From NCBI GenBank assembly GCA_040773965.1, contig JAXGVG010000037.1, positions 1 to 13,973 on the forward strand: a stretch of DNA of 13,973 nucleotides. Reading direction: 5' to 3'. This DNA comes from JAXGVG01 sp040773965 (GTDB lineage: Bacteria > Pseudomonadota > Alphaproteobacteria > UBA9219). Of the stretch, positions 6,573 through 12,784 are shown in pieces; within the stretch, counting starts at the first letter, position 1; the number at the start of each line of letters is the position of its first letter. The translations under genes and the position numbers were made by a program. Below the pieces are notes generated by a model, which had not been told where the DNA came from, made no database searches, and was given only the letters and a program-made list of their open reading frames with translations.

Positions 6573-7433
6573 ATGGAAGTTGAAAATGCAATCGGCGAGT
6601 CGAATGTCGAAATGGCAAGACAAAGCGTTGCCGGTGAAATTACAAGACGCAAAAAAACCGCCTCCGGAAACGATAACGAGCCGATAACACTTGAAGAGCT
6701 TCAAATTTTGCATGCCGATCTTGAGTCTCTTAAGGAAATGAACGTTGACGATGTGGGATTTGTCCCGAACGAATCCTTTTCCGTCCAGGCAGTGAATCTT
6801 AAGGAAAGGGTCAGGCTGATTAAAAACGCGGTGGCCTGCGGCCTTGAGCCGTCTCTGGCGATGGCTTATGCGCTTGAAAAAGATAACGATCCTCAAGAAA
6901 AGAAAGAAATAAGAACCTTGCTCGAAGAAGTGGAAAAACTCCGCGCCAAGGGAGTCGTTATAAACGTGATCGTGACGCCGGGCGTTTCGCCGCGCGAATT
7001 GAAGGCGGTGCTTCAAAAGGCCGTGGAAAAGGGACGAAAAGAATTGGCGGCAAAGGAAGAAATGCCGAAAACGAAGATCAATAAAGAAGAAGATAACGAT
7101 ACGGCGGCTCTTCTCGCCGGAGCCATTGTTGTGGGCATGGCCGGTTCCGCAACACCAAAACCGAAAAAGAAAGCGAAGGAACAGAAGGAGGGGCAGGAGG
7201 AGCAGGAGGAGAGCGGCGAACCGGAAGGCGAGATAAACGAGCCTCACAAAAGGCTGTTAAGGTTGCCCGAAAACGTGGAAGTAGCTTCCGCTTTTCCGAC
7301 AGCCAATCGCCCGAATTATTCAGGACTATTACCTGAAACGGTGGCCAGCCAGCCGCTACAGGGGCCCCAGCCCCAAAATCCATCCAAAAAACGCCGCCAT
7401 GATGATAGCGTGGCGCCGGAGCCTACCGATTGA
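6573..7433 (+). CDS. Unrecognised Lys/Glu-rich protein
   Basis: I do not recognise this 286-residue protein. Start ATG 6573 is preceded by AGGGAGAG at a good distance; the open frame reaches back to a TTG at 6546 that has no such site. It has a charged N-terminal half with predicted helices, among them a likely coiled coil (about 105-128, LEKDNDPQEKKEIRTLLEEV), a short hydrophobic stretch LLAGAIVVGMAGSA (180-193), then a low-complexity run of Lys, Glu and Gln (195-220), and a proline-rich, probably disordered C-terminus with a basic cluster KKRRH (272-276). There is no clear signal peptide. Codons such as AAA and GAA are common and the GC content is visibly lower than in the neighbouring flagellar and nag genes, which hints at transfer. 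It stands alone, divergent from fliF and 114 bp before the sugar kinase. No function can be given. Confidence 0.8.
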   Translation: MEVENAIGESNVEMARQSVAGEITRRKKTASGNDNEPITLEELQILHADLESLKEMNVDDVGFVPNESFSVQAVNLKERVRLIKNAVACGLEPSLAMAYALEKDNDPQEKKEIRTLLEEVEKLRAKGVVINVIVTPGVSPRELKAVLQKAVEKGRKELAAKEEMPKTKINKEEDNDTAALLAGAIVVGMAGSATPKPKKKAKEQKEGQEEQEESGEPEGEINEPHKRLLRLPENVEVASAFPTANRPNYSGLLPETVASQPLQGPQPQNPSKKRRHDDSVAPEPTD

Positions 7434-7447
7434 CGGTTTCTCCGTCA
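7431..7447 (+). other. Hairpin overlapping the stop codon of the unknown gene
   Basis: TGACGG-TTTCT-CCGTCA is a perfect 6-bp stem with a 5-nt loop, and its first three bases are the stop codon. No T-run follows, so it is not a standard intrinsic terminator. It might stabilise the mRNA 3' end or help a weak termination event. Confidence 0.35.
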
Positions 7448-7491
7448 GATCGCGGAGCGAAAGGCATTTCCAAAGCCCTTTCTCCCGAATG

Positions 7492-7520
7492 TTGGCCTTT
7501 TCCTTTCCTGTCGTTATGTT
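7492..7520 (+). promoter_or_regulatory. Possible sigma-70 promoter for the ROK kinase
   Basis: TTGGCC (7492-7497) and TATGTT (7515-7520) each match the consensus at four of six positions and are 17 bp apart, 27 bp before the kinase ATG. This is a weak match and could be chance. Confidence 0.25.
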
Positions 7521-7547
7521 CATTCTATTGTTTAGGAATGGGCAATC

Positions 7548-8447
7548 ATGTATCGCATCGGCCTCGACATCGGCGGCACCAAAATTGCGGGCGGCGTATT
7601 TTCGCCCGATGGCGCGTCGCTGGCCGAGATGGTCGTTCCCACGCCGCAGGACTACAAGACTTTTCTTAACGGCTGTTGCAATTTCGTGAAGCAGTTGAGC
7701 GGCGTGACAGGGGCTTCGACCTGTTCCGCAGGCGTTGGCATTGCGGGGAGAATAGACCGCGCGGCCGGTTCGGTGTTCGCTCCCAATCTGCCTTTTCTGG
7801 CCGGGAAGCCGTTCCGCGACGACCTCGGAACTCTATTGAATCGAAACATTCATCTGGCCAACGATGCCGATTGCATGACGCTGGCCGAAGCCGTTGACGG
7901 CGCAGGAGCGGGATATAACGGCGTGTTGGGCCTTGTTCTCGGCACGGGAGTCGGCGGCGGGTTCGTTTGTAAGGGACGGCTCCTTGAAGGAGCGAATGGG
8001 CTGGCGGGCGAGATCGGGCATTTGCCTTTGCCTTTTCGGGAGGAAGCGGACGGCACTTTGGAAATGTGCGGCTGCAAGCAGCAAGGCTGCCTCGACAAGT
8101 CCATAAGCGGCGGCGGTCTTGCGCGGCTTTATGCTTTTATGACCGGGAAAGAGGCGGACGCCAAAACAATCGCAGGCCTTGCGGAAAAAGGCGATGCCGA
8201 AGCGTGGCGAGTTCTGGACCGTTATTACGAAGTTGTGGCCAAGGCGATGGCCGTCATCCTTCACACTTTCGATCCGGACATTGTCGTCGTCAGCGGCGGC
8301 TTGTGTTCGTTGCCCGGGCTGTATGAGGAAGTGCCGAAGCGCTGGGGGCGATACGCGGTGACAGCCGATATTAAAACGAAGTTCGTTCCCGCCCGGCATG
8401 GACCTCTGGCTGGCGTCCGCGGCGCGGCATGGCTGGGGAGGGTTTAG
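7548..8447 (+). CDS. nagK: ROK-family sugar kinase, probably N-acetylglucosamine kinase
   Basis: This 299-residue cytoplasmic kinase would phosphorylate GlcNAc with ATP to give GlcNAc-6-phosphate, the substrate of the neighbouring nagA product. Sequence evidence: phosphate loop DIGGTK (7-12), NDAD with the likely catalytic base Asp106 (105-108), LGTGVGGG (131-138), the ROK motif GLAGEIGH (151-158) and the zinc site His158 plus CGC and GC cysteines 174, 176 and 181 (MCGCKQQGCLD). The usual GCLE is GCLD here. Near the C-terminus VVVSGG (247-251) is typical of the fold. Start ATG 7548 has TAGGAATGG shortly upstream. Substrate choice among ROK enzymes (glucose, fructose, mannose, GlcNAc) cannot be read safely from sequence; the nagA neighbour is the main argument for GlcNAc. 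It might serve recycling of peptidoglycan or use of chitin sugars. Confidence 0.85.
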   Translation: MYRIGLDIGGTKIAGGVFSPDGASLAEMVVPTPQDYKTFLNGCCNFVKQLSGVTGASTCSAGVGIAGRIDRAAGSVFAPNLPFLAGKPFRDDLGTLLNRNIHLANDADCMTLAEAVDGAGAGYNGVLGLVLGTGVGGGFVCKGRLLEGANGLAGEIGHLPLPFREEADGTLEMCGCKQQGCLDKSISGGGLARLYAFMTGKEADAKTIAGLAEKGDAEAWRVLDRYYEVVAKAMAVILHTFDPDIVVVSGGLCSLPGLYEEVPKRWGRYAVTADIKTKFVPARHGPLAGVRGAAWLGRV

Positions 8448-8545
8448 GTTCTCCCCGAAAAAACAAGCTTCAGGCCAAACAGCAGCAAAAGCGATCCCGC
8501 AACCCGGTCGATGATTTTGCTCACTCTTTGACAGCGCGCGCGGAT
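8444..8545 (-). pseudogene. C-terminal relic of a LysE/RhtB-type amino-acid exporter
   Basis: Between the converging kinase and nagA genes, the minus strand has an open stretch of 33 codons ending in TAA (8446-8444) and bounded upstream by an in-frame TGA (8548-8546). It contains DRVAGSLLLLFGLKLVFSGR, a basic residue cluster then a hydrophobic helix ending in a short polar tail. This is what the last helix of LysE/RhtB exporters looks like (about 200 residues, six helices when whole). There is no start codon or ribosome site and nagA begins 19 bp upstream, so about 170 residues are missing. The stop overlaps the 3' end of the kinase gene. I infer a deletion remnant that once followed or was replaced by nagA. 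The family call is from memory of the C-terminal pattern and needs a search. Confidence 0.5.
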
Positions 8546-8564
8546 TCACGGGTACTTTCGGGTT

Positions 8565-9719
8565 TCAATATTCTTGCCTCACCCCATCGATCCAAACCGT
8601 TGTCGGCGAGAAGTCGTTGCTTAAGGCGACGATGTCGGCCCGGTAGCCCGGCAGCAATTTGCCGAGCTTATTGCCGAGCCCCAAAAATACGGCGGGATAT
8701 GCCGAGGCCATGCGCAAGGCTTCCTCGGGTTCGATCCCGATCCGCTTAATGCAATAACGCACAGCGTCACCGAGTGTTATTGTCGATCCTGCCAAACAGT
8801 CTTCGCCATTCAGGCAACGTCCGTCTTCAACGCGAATGATTTCGTCGCCAAGCCTGAAAGATTGAGGTTTGTCGCTCGCGGCGGGAGGCATCGCGTCGCT
8901 GACGAGAAAGATTTTCCCCGGCGTCTTGGCGCGCAGCGCGAGGCGGATCATTTCCGCGCTGACGTGTATGCCGTCCGCAATAAGGCCGCACCAACTGTCG
9001 CGATCATCCAGTGCGGCGCCGGCGGGGCCGGGCGCACGGGCGCTCAATTGGCCCATGGCGTTGAACAGATGTGTAAAGCCCGTCGCGCCGACATCGAGCG
9101 CGGCATGTATGGCTGCGTGATCGGCGTCCGTATGGCCGAGCGATAGGATGGCACCCTGAGAACGGAGTTGGCGAATTTGATCCGGCGCAACGCGTTCAGG
9201 TGAGAGTGTCAAAAGAATGATTTCATCATCTTCAGGACGGTATAGGCTTAAATCATCCGGTGTCGGATCGCGAAGAGGCGCTAACGGATGAGCGCCCCGT
9301 CTATCGGGATTCAAATGCGGTCCCTCAAAATGAATGCCGAGAATACCCGCGTGCTGCTGCCGAGCCTTGCGCGTGGCGTTTAGTGCTTGCTGCATGACAC
9401 TGAACGTGTCGCTGATACACGTTGGCAGAAGGCGCGTCGTTCCGAACCTCTGATGAGCGCGCGCGATCTTGATGACGGCTTCGGCGGTTGGAGTCTCATT
9501 CAACAGGACGTTGCCGCCTCCGTTGACCTGACAATCGATGTATCCCGGCGCGAGTATATTGTCCTTGCAAGATAAAGTTTTAAAGCCTTCGGGAACCTTG
9601 TTTTTAGGCGCGATGTCGGCAATGGTTCCCCCAGCCATAAGCAGGGCATGGCCGTCCACAAAGGCTTCGCCCGTAAAGATGATGGCGTCCGTTAGGGCTA
9701 TTATAGGTTTATTTGCCAT
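8565..9719 (-). CDS. nagA: N-acetylglucosamine-6-phosphate deacetylase
   Basis: NagA removes the acetyl group from GlcNAc-6-phosphate to give glucosamine-6-phosphate and acetate in the cytoplasm. The 384-residue length is normal. Family landmarks are all present: APGYIDCQVNGGGN (57-70), metal ligand Glu132 in HFEGP, His196 in LGHTDA, His217 in FTHLFNAM, substrate-site His252 in ADGIHV, and the catalytic Asp275 in LVSDAM. ATG 9719 gives a sensible N-terminus, but the bases before it (GTGGTAAAAAAA on the coding strand) hold no clear ribosome site, so translation may be weak. It converges with the ROK kinase. No nagB or NagC/GntR-type regulator is visible in the window. Confidence 0.95.
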   Translation of the reverse strand: MANKPIIALTDAIIFTGEAFVDGHALLMAGGTIADIAPKNKVPEGFKTLSCKDNILAPGYIDCQVNGGGNVLLNETPTAEAVIKIARAHQRFGTTRLLPTCISDTFSVMQQALNATRKARQQHAGILGIHFEGPHLNPDRRGAHPLAPLRDPTPDDLSLYRPEDDEIILLTLSPERVAPDQIRQLRSQGAILSLGHTDADHAAIHAALDVGATGFTHLFNAMGQLSARAPGPAGAALDDRDSWCGLIADGIHVSAEMIRLALRAKTPGKIFLVSDAMPPAASDKPQSFRLGDEIIRVEDGRCLNGEDCLAGSTITLGDAVRYCIKRIGIEPEEALRMASAYPAVFLGLGNKLGKLLPGYRADIVALSNDFSPTTVWIDGVRQEY

Positions 9720-9808
9720 TTTTTTACCACGACTTAGGGCGATGCTTGCGCCTTGCCCGGCACTTCTTTAAGACTTTAAGGCGGTTCGCTTTAACTGGGA
9801 ATGACCAT

Positions 9809-10462
9809 ATGACCAATCACAATCTGTTTCAAGAAATCGAGGAAGATCTCCAGCGCCAGAGGATTGAGGCGCTATGGAAACGTTACGGCAATATTATTCT
9901 TGGCGTTGTCCTTTTTATCGTGCTGTTGACGGCGGCCATTTCGGGCTGGCGGACCTATCGGGTTCGCACCGAGCAGGCGGCCACGGCGGGAATTGTGGAA
10001 CTGCTTGGCAAAACAGCCACGGACAAGGGCGCCGGTGTCGCGGCGCTTGAGGAATTCGCCCGCGCGCACGGCGGCGAGGCGCATGGCTTTCTGGCCCGCC
10101 TGAACGCGGCCAATCTTGCGCTGCAGGAAGGCGATGCGGATCGGGCCGTCGCAATATACGACGAGTTGGCCCGCGACGCGAATGTCGAGCGATCCTTCCG
10201 CCAGCTGGCGGACCTTCTGGCCGTTCAGATCCGGATGGACGAGGGCGATCCGGCGGCGCTTCAGTCGCGGCTTGAACCGTTATTGAAGGACAGCGCCTGG
10301 CGCTTTACCGCCAGGGAATTTAGCGCGCATTTGGCGCTGAAGGCGGACGACAGGGAAAAAGCCAAAAAGCTTTTTGAGGAATTGTCTCTGGACAAGGAAG
10401 CGCCGTCATCCATTGCCCAGCGTTCGGGCGATATGCTGCGCTGGCTGAATGAGGGGATTTGA
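9809..10462 (+). CDS. YfgM-like membrane-anchored tetratricopeptide-type protein
   Basis: This 217-residue protein has a short cytoplasmic N-terminus, one transmembrane helix (about 27-46, NIILGVVLFIVLLTAAISGW) and a periplasmic alpha-helical domain (about 50-210) that reads like TPR repeats, with a pattern such as ALQEGDADRAVAIYDELAR. This matches the YfgM/Tpr_21 family (E. coli YfgM, about 206 residues), which associates with SecYEG and periplasmic chaperones; that role is family knowledge and not seen here. The following bamB and der reproduce the E. coli order yfgM-bamB-der. ATG 9809 is chosen because GGGA (9797-9800) lies 8 nt before it. The frame extends back to 9713 but would overlap the nagA start region and has no better site. 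The stop is 4 bp before the bamB ATG. Confidence 0.83.
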   Translation: MTNHNLFQEIEEDLQRQRIEALWKRYGNIILGVVLFIVLLTAAISGWRTYRVRTEQAATAGIVELLGKTATDKGAGVAALEEFARAHGGEAHGFLARLNAANLALQEGDADRAVAIYDELARDANVERSFRQLADLLAVQIRMDEGDPAALQSRLEPLLKDSAWRFTAREFSAHLALKADDREKAKKLFEELSLDKEAPSSIAQRSGDMLRWLNEGI

Positions 10463-10466
10463 CCGT

Positions 10467-11807
10467 ATGCGTTGCGATCGCTTAAGGCTCGGCCGTTTCG
10501 TTTTCATCGTTTTCCTCATGGCGCTGGCCGGGTGTGAATCGCTGTTCGGCGATTCCGAATCGGAGAAAGAAAAAGTTGCGGGCGAAAGAATTGCCGTCAT
10601 GCAGGCTTCCCGTAAGTTGGCTCCGGACAGCGAAGTCAGCGACGTCAAACCCGTAATGCCGCCAACCGTCGCGAACAGGGACTGGCCGCAAGCGGGAGGA
10701 AATGCCGAACATTCTCTCATACATGCGGAACTGGCGTCCCAGCCGGAAGAAATCTGGCGCGCGGACATAGGCCGCGGTTCGGGCGGTTATTACAAGCTTC
10801 TTTCGCTTCCCGTCGTTAGCGGCGGGAGGGTGTTCACGCTGGATGCGCGAGGGCTGGTCACGGCTTTCTCCGCCGCCGATGGGGAACGGCTGTGGGAATT
10901 CGACACGACCCCGCCGGAGAGCGACGACAGGGCTATGAGCGGCGGTATTTGCGCGGCGGGTGGCGCGCTTTACGTGACAACAGGTTTCGGCGAAGTCGTT
11001 TCTCTCAAGGCTAAGGATGGAAGTTTGACCTGGCGTAAAACGGTTGGGAAGCCGTTCCGGGCCGCGCCGACCGTTGCGGAAGATAGGGTTTTCGTCGTTG
11101 GCATCGATAACGAACTCACAGCGCTTGCCTCCAAAACAGGCGAAAAACTGTGGCACCATAACGGTATTGCCGAAAGCGCGACGCTTATGGGGGCTTCCAG
11201 TCCTGCAGCTATGGGAGACAGCGTTGTCGTGGCCTACAGTTCCGGCGAAATTTTCAATCTTAGGGCCCAGAATGGCCGAATGGCATGGACAGACGTTTTG
11301 GCTGTGCCGGAGCTTGTCGGGGCCTTGCCTGCCATTGCCGATATCCGGGGTCTGCCTGTCATCGACAGGGGACGGGTCTACGCGATAAGCCACAGCGGGC
11401 GCATGGCGGCCATCGACCAGCGGACAGGCGACCGGGTTTGGGAAGCGGATGTGGGAGGCATCAATACGCCCCTGATCGCGGGCGATACGGTCTTTGTTCT
11501 GAGCAACGATAATGAGTTGATCGCCCTGACCCGCGAAAGGGGCCGGATCATATGGATCAAGTCCTTGCAAAAACTCGAAGATCCTGAAGACCGCGATTCA
11601 ACGCCAGTCTTCTGGTGGGGGCCCTTGCTGGCCGGCGGGAAGCTTTGGCTGACTAACTCCTTAGGACATTTAGGTTCTTTCAATCCCGAAAACGGCGATT
11701 TTCTGTACGATGCCGAAGTTTCAAAAGCATTCTACATTCCCCCGATTGCAGCCGGAGGCACGGTGTTCGTTTTGAGCGACGACGGGCAGCTTACCGCCTT
11801 GAAGTGA
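10467..11807 (+). CDS. bamB: BamB, outer-membrane assembly lipoprotein
   Basis: BamB is the beta-propeller lipoprotein of the BAM complex that inserts outer-membrane proteins. The 446-residue precursor begins with a basic n-region and hydrophobic core ending in the lipobox LAGC, so lipidation at Cys23 is expected; +2 is Glu and not Asp, so outer-membrane sorting is likely. After a charged linker with DWPQAGGN, PQQ-type propeller repeats fill the rest (VFTLDARGLVTAFSAADGER, VVSLKAKDGSLTW, LTALASKTGEKLWHH, MAAIDQRTGDRVWE, LIALTRERGRIIW). ATG 10467 is preferred since GAGGGG lies 10 nt upstream; ATG 10449 has no such site and would overlap the previous gene. It is longer than E. coli BamB (392). 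The 4-bp gap to the YfgM-like gene implies one operon. Normally der follows closely; here an insertion separates them. Confidence 0.92.
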   Translation: MRCDRLRLGRFVFIVFLMALAGCESLFGDSESEKEKVAGERIAVMQASRKLAPDSEVSDVKPVMPPTVANRDWPQAGGNAEHSLIHAELASQPEEIWRADIGRGSGGYYKLLSLPVVSGGRVFTLDARGLVTAFSAADGERLWEFDTTPPESDDRAMSGGICAAGGALYVTTGFGEVVSLKAKDGSLTWRKTVGKPFRAAPTVAEDRVFVVGIDNELTALASKTGEKLWHHNGIAESATLMGASSPAAMGDSVVVAYSSGEIFNLRAQNGRMAWTDVLAVPELVGALPAIADIRGLPVIDRGRVYAISHSGRMAAIDQRTGDRVWEADVGGINTPLIAGDTVFVLSNDNELIALTRERGRIIWIKSLQKLEDPEDRDSTPVFWWGPLLAGGKLWLTNSLGHLGSFNPENGDFLYDAEVSKAFYIPPIAAGGTVFVLSDDGQLTALK

Positions 11808-12275
11808 ATACCTTTTTAAAAAACGTCATACCGCTTGGCGATTAGTGCTCTTATGAGCGCAGGAATGGTCCTGTCTCTGCGTGTATAAAGCGGACCTTGA
11901 CCGTTTTGACCCAAAGGAGGCGCTTTTGGCTTTTGAAGATTTAAGCGAATCGGATTGGGATAGCATTAAGGACATTTTGCCGCGCGAGTGCGGACGTCAG
12001 GGCCGTCCGGCCATCGACAACCGTCAAATCGTAAACGGAATTTTGTGGCGCTTTCATACGAACGCGCCATGGCGCGAACTGCCCGAAAAATACGGAAAGT
12101 GGATTACGGTCTATCAACGTTTTCGGCGATGGAACAGGGATGGAATCTGGGTCCAGTTGCGGACAATCCATCGCGCGTCTGCAAACGGACACGCGAAGAC
12201 TGATAATTGCGCGAACGATTGAGGGTTTGAAGAGAACGTCAACGGCAGGTGCCGGTTGGCCAGCAAGGAGGGGAA
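11808..12275. mobile_element. Insertion remnant between bamB and the serine-rich gene
   Basis: This stretch breaks the usual bamB-der linkage. It begins with a 5-T/6-A tract after the bamB stop (11813-11823), then a GCTC-TTAT-GAGC hairpin (11847-11858), and includes the IS5-type transposase fragment. A 12-bp imperfect inverted repeat (10 of 12 matching) pairs GTCTCTGCGTGT (11873-11884) with 12189-12200. It may mark old element ends but is weak. No target-site duplication was recognised, so the true boundaries are unknown. Confidence 0.45.
11926..12222 (+). pseudogene. IS5-family transposase, N-terminal fragment
   Basis: About 98 codons match the N-terminal DUF4096-type domain of IS5-family transposases: GRPAIDNRQIVNGILW and FHTNAPWRELPEKYG followed by WITVYQRFRRWNRDG. 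After GIWVQL the sequence loses the pattern and ends at a TGA; the DDE catalytic half that should follow (as the same or a frame-shifted second reading frame) is missing, and the next gene is unrelated. The start is taken as TTG 11926 because AAGGAGG (11914-11920) lies five bases upstream; the frame is open back to a GTG at 11881. It cannot transpose. It could be a broken IS5/IS427-type element or, less likely, a retained short DNA-binding protein. Inserted in the bamB-der interval. Confidence 0.8.
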
Positions 12276-12692
12276 ATGACAACGATTGACAGCATCGCAA
12301 GCGCCATGAGTACGGCAACTACGACCTCGTTTACCGCTCAGGGCGCTGTGACGGAGGATCAGACGGAATCTTCTACGATAGACGGCGGGACCGCGTCGAA
12401 CGCAGAGGCGGCCTCCTCGGCTTCGGCTGCGCCGGGCGGCAGCGCCTCGAGCGGCTCAAGCAGCTCAAGCAGCGGTTCGTCGACGGAAATCGAAAGCGAA
12501 ACGAAGGTCGCGAATAAAGATGGTTCCGTTACGACAACGATTGTTTATATGGACGGGACGCAGAAAGTGACAACAACGGCACCGGATCCCGCAAAGGCGG
12601 ACCGGATTTACACCCTCACACATCCCGATAGCGCCGGAGCCAGGACCGAAGAAAACGCCGAAACCGGGATGCTCTATTCGGGCACGGTTTGA
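12276..12692 (+). CDS. Unrecognised Ser/Thr-rich small protein
   Basis: I do not recognise this 138-residue protein. ATG 12276 has a strong AAGGAGGGG just upstream, which speaks for real translation. The N-terminus (1-45) is rich in Thr, Ser and Ala with no basic-hydrophobic signal peptide; residues 46-70 are a low-complexity Ser/Gly/Ala tract; 71-103 look like a repeated strand-turn-strand (TKVANKDGSVTTTIVYMDG then TQKVTTTAP); the end is polar. The Ser/Thr-rich, disordered start resembles that of substrates exported by flagellar or related type III systems, but this is only an impression. It lies between the transposase fragment and der, with which it may or may not be co-transcribed. A surface-exposed or linker-type protein is possible. 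Confidence 0.65.
   Translation: MTTIDSIASAMSTATTTSFTAQGAVTEDQTESSTIDGGTASNAEAASSASAAPGGSASSGSSSSSSGSSTEIESETKVANKDGSVTTTIVYMDGTQKVTTTAPDPAKADRIYTLTHPDSAGARTEENAETGMLYSGTV
12454..12471 (+). repeat. Two tandem 9-bp units in the serine tract
   Basis: GCTCAAGCA occurs twice in a row inside the Ser-rich codons of the unknown gene. Such units allow slippage and length variation of the serine linker. The rest of the tract is AGC/TCA/GGC codons without strict repetition. Confidence 0.5.
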
Positions 12693-12705
12693 CCTTATCT
12701 TCCAT

Positions 12706-12733
12706 AACGCGCAAGTTTTTTCAGTCCCGCGTT
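12706..12733. other. 6-bp inverted repeat between the serine-rich gene and der
   Basis: AACGCG (12706-12711) and CGCGTT (12728-12733) are exact inverted copies around a 16-nt loop containing six Ts. The loop holds the T-run, so this is not a normal terminator. It overlaps the candidate -35 of the der promoter and might be an operator or chance. Confidence 0.2.
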
Positions 12734-12759
12734 GCAGGATAGCCGTTTTATGCTATAGG
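12732..12759 (+). promoter_or_regulatory. Candidate sigma-70 promoter with extended -10 for der
   Basis: TTGCAG (12732-12737), 16 bp, then TGC-TATAGG with the extended -10 TG at 12751-12752 and the hexamer at 12754-12759. The -10 lies 25 bp before the der ATG. Such an own promoter would make sense because der has been cut off from the bamB operon, but the match is moderate. Confidence 0.4.
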
Positions 12760-12784
12760 CCTGTGGTGAAACGGCGCGGAAACC

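Noticed and set aside
6450..7247. 265-codon minus-strand frame opposite the unknown Lys/Glu-rich gene
   Set aside because: The Lys/Glu-rich codons read backwards give Phe/Leu-rich sequence that imitates membrane segments. The plus-strand gene has the ribosome site and promoter-like sequence.
7441..7458. CTCCG/CGGAG dyad after the unknown gene as a terminator
   Set aside because: The stem is only 5 bp, no T-run follows, and the overlapping TGACGG/CCGTCA hairpin is stronger.
9801..9812. Three-codon upstream frame overlapping the start of the YfgM-like gene (ATG ACC ATA TGA)
   Set aside because: The GGGA site abuts its ATG directly and instead fits the downstream ATG at 9809, so translation of the mini-frame is unlikely.
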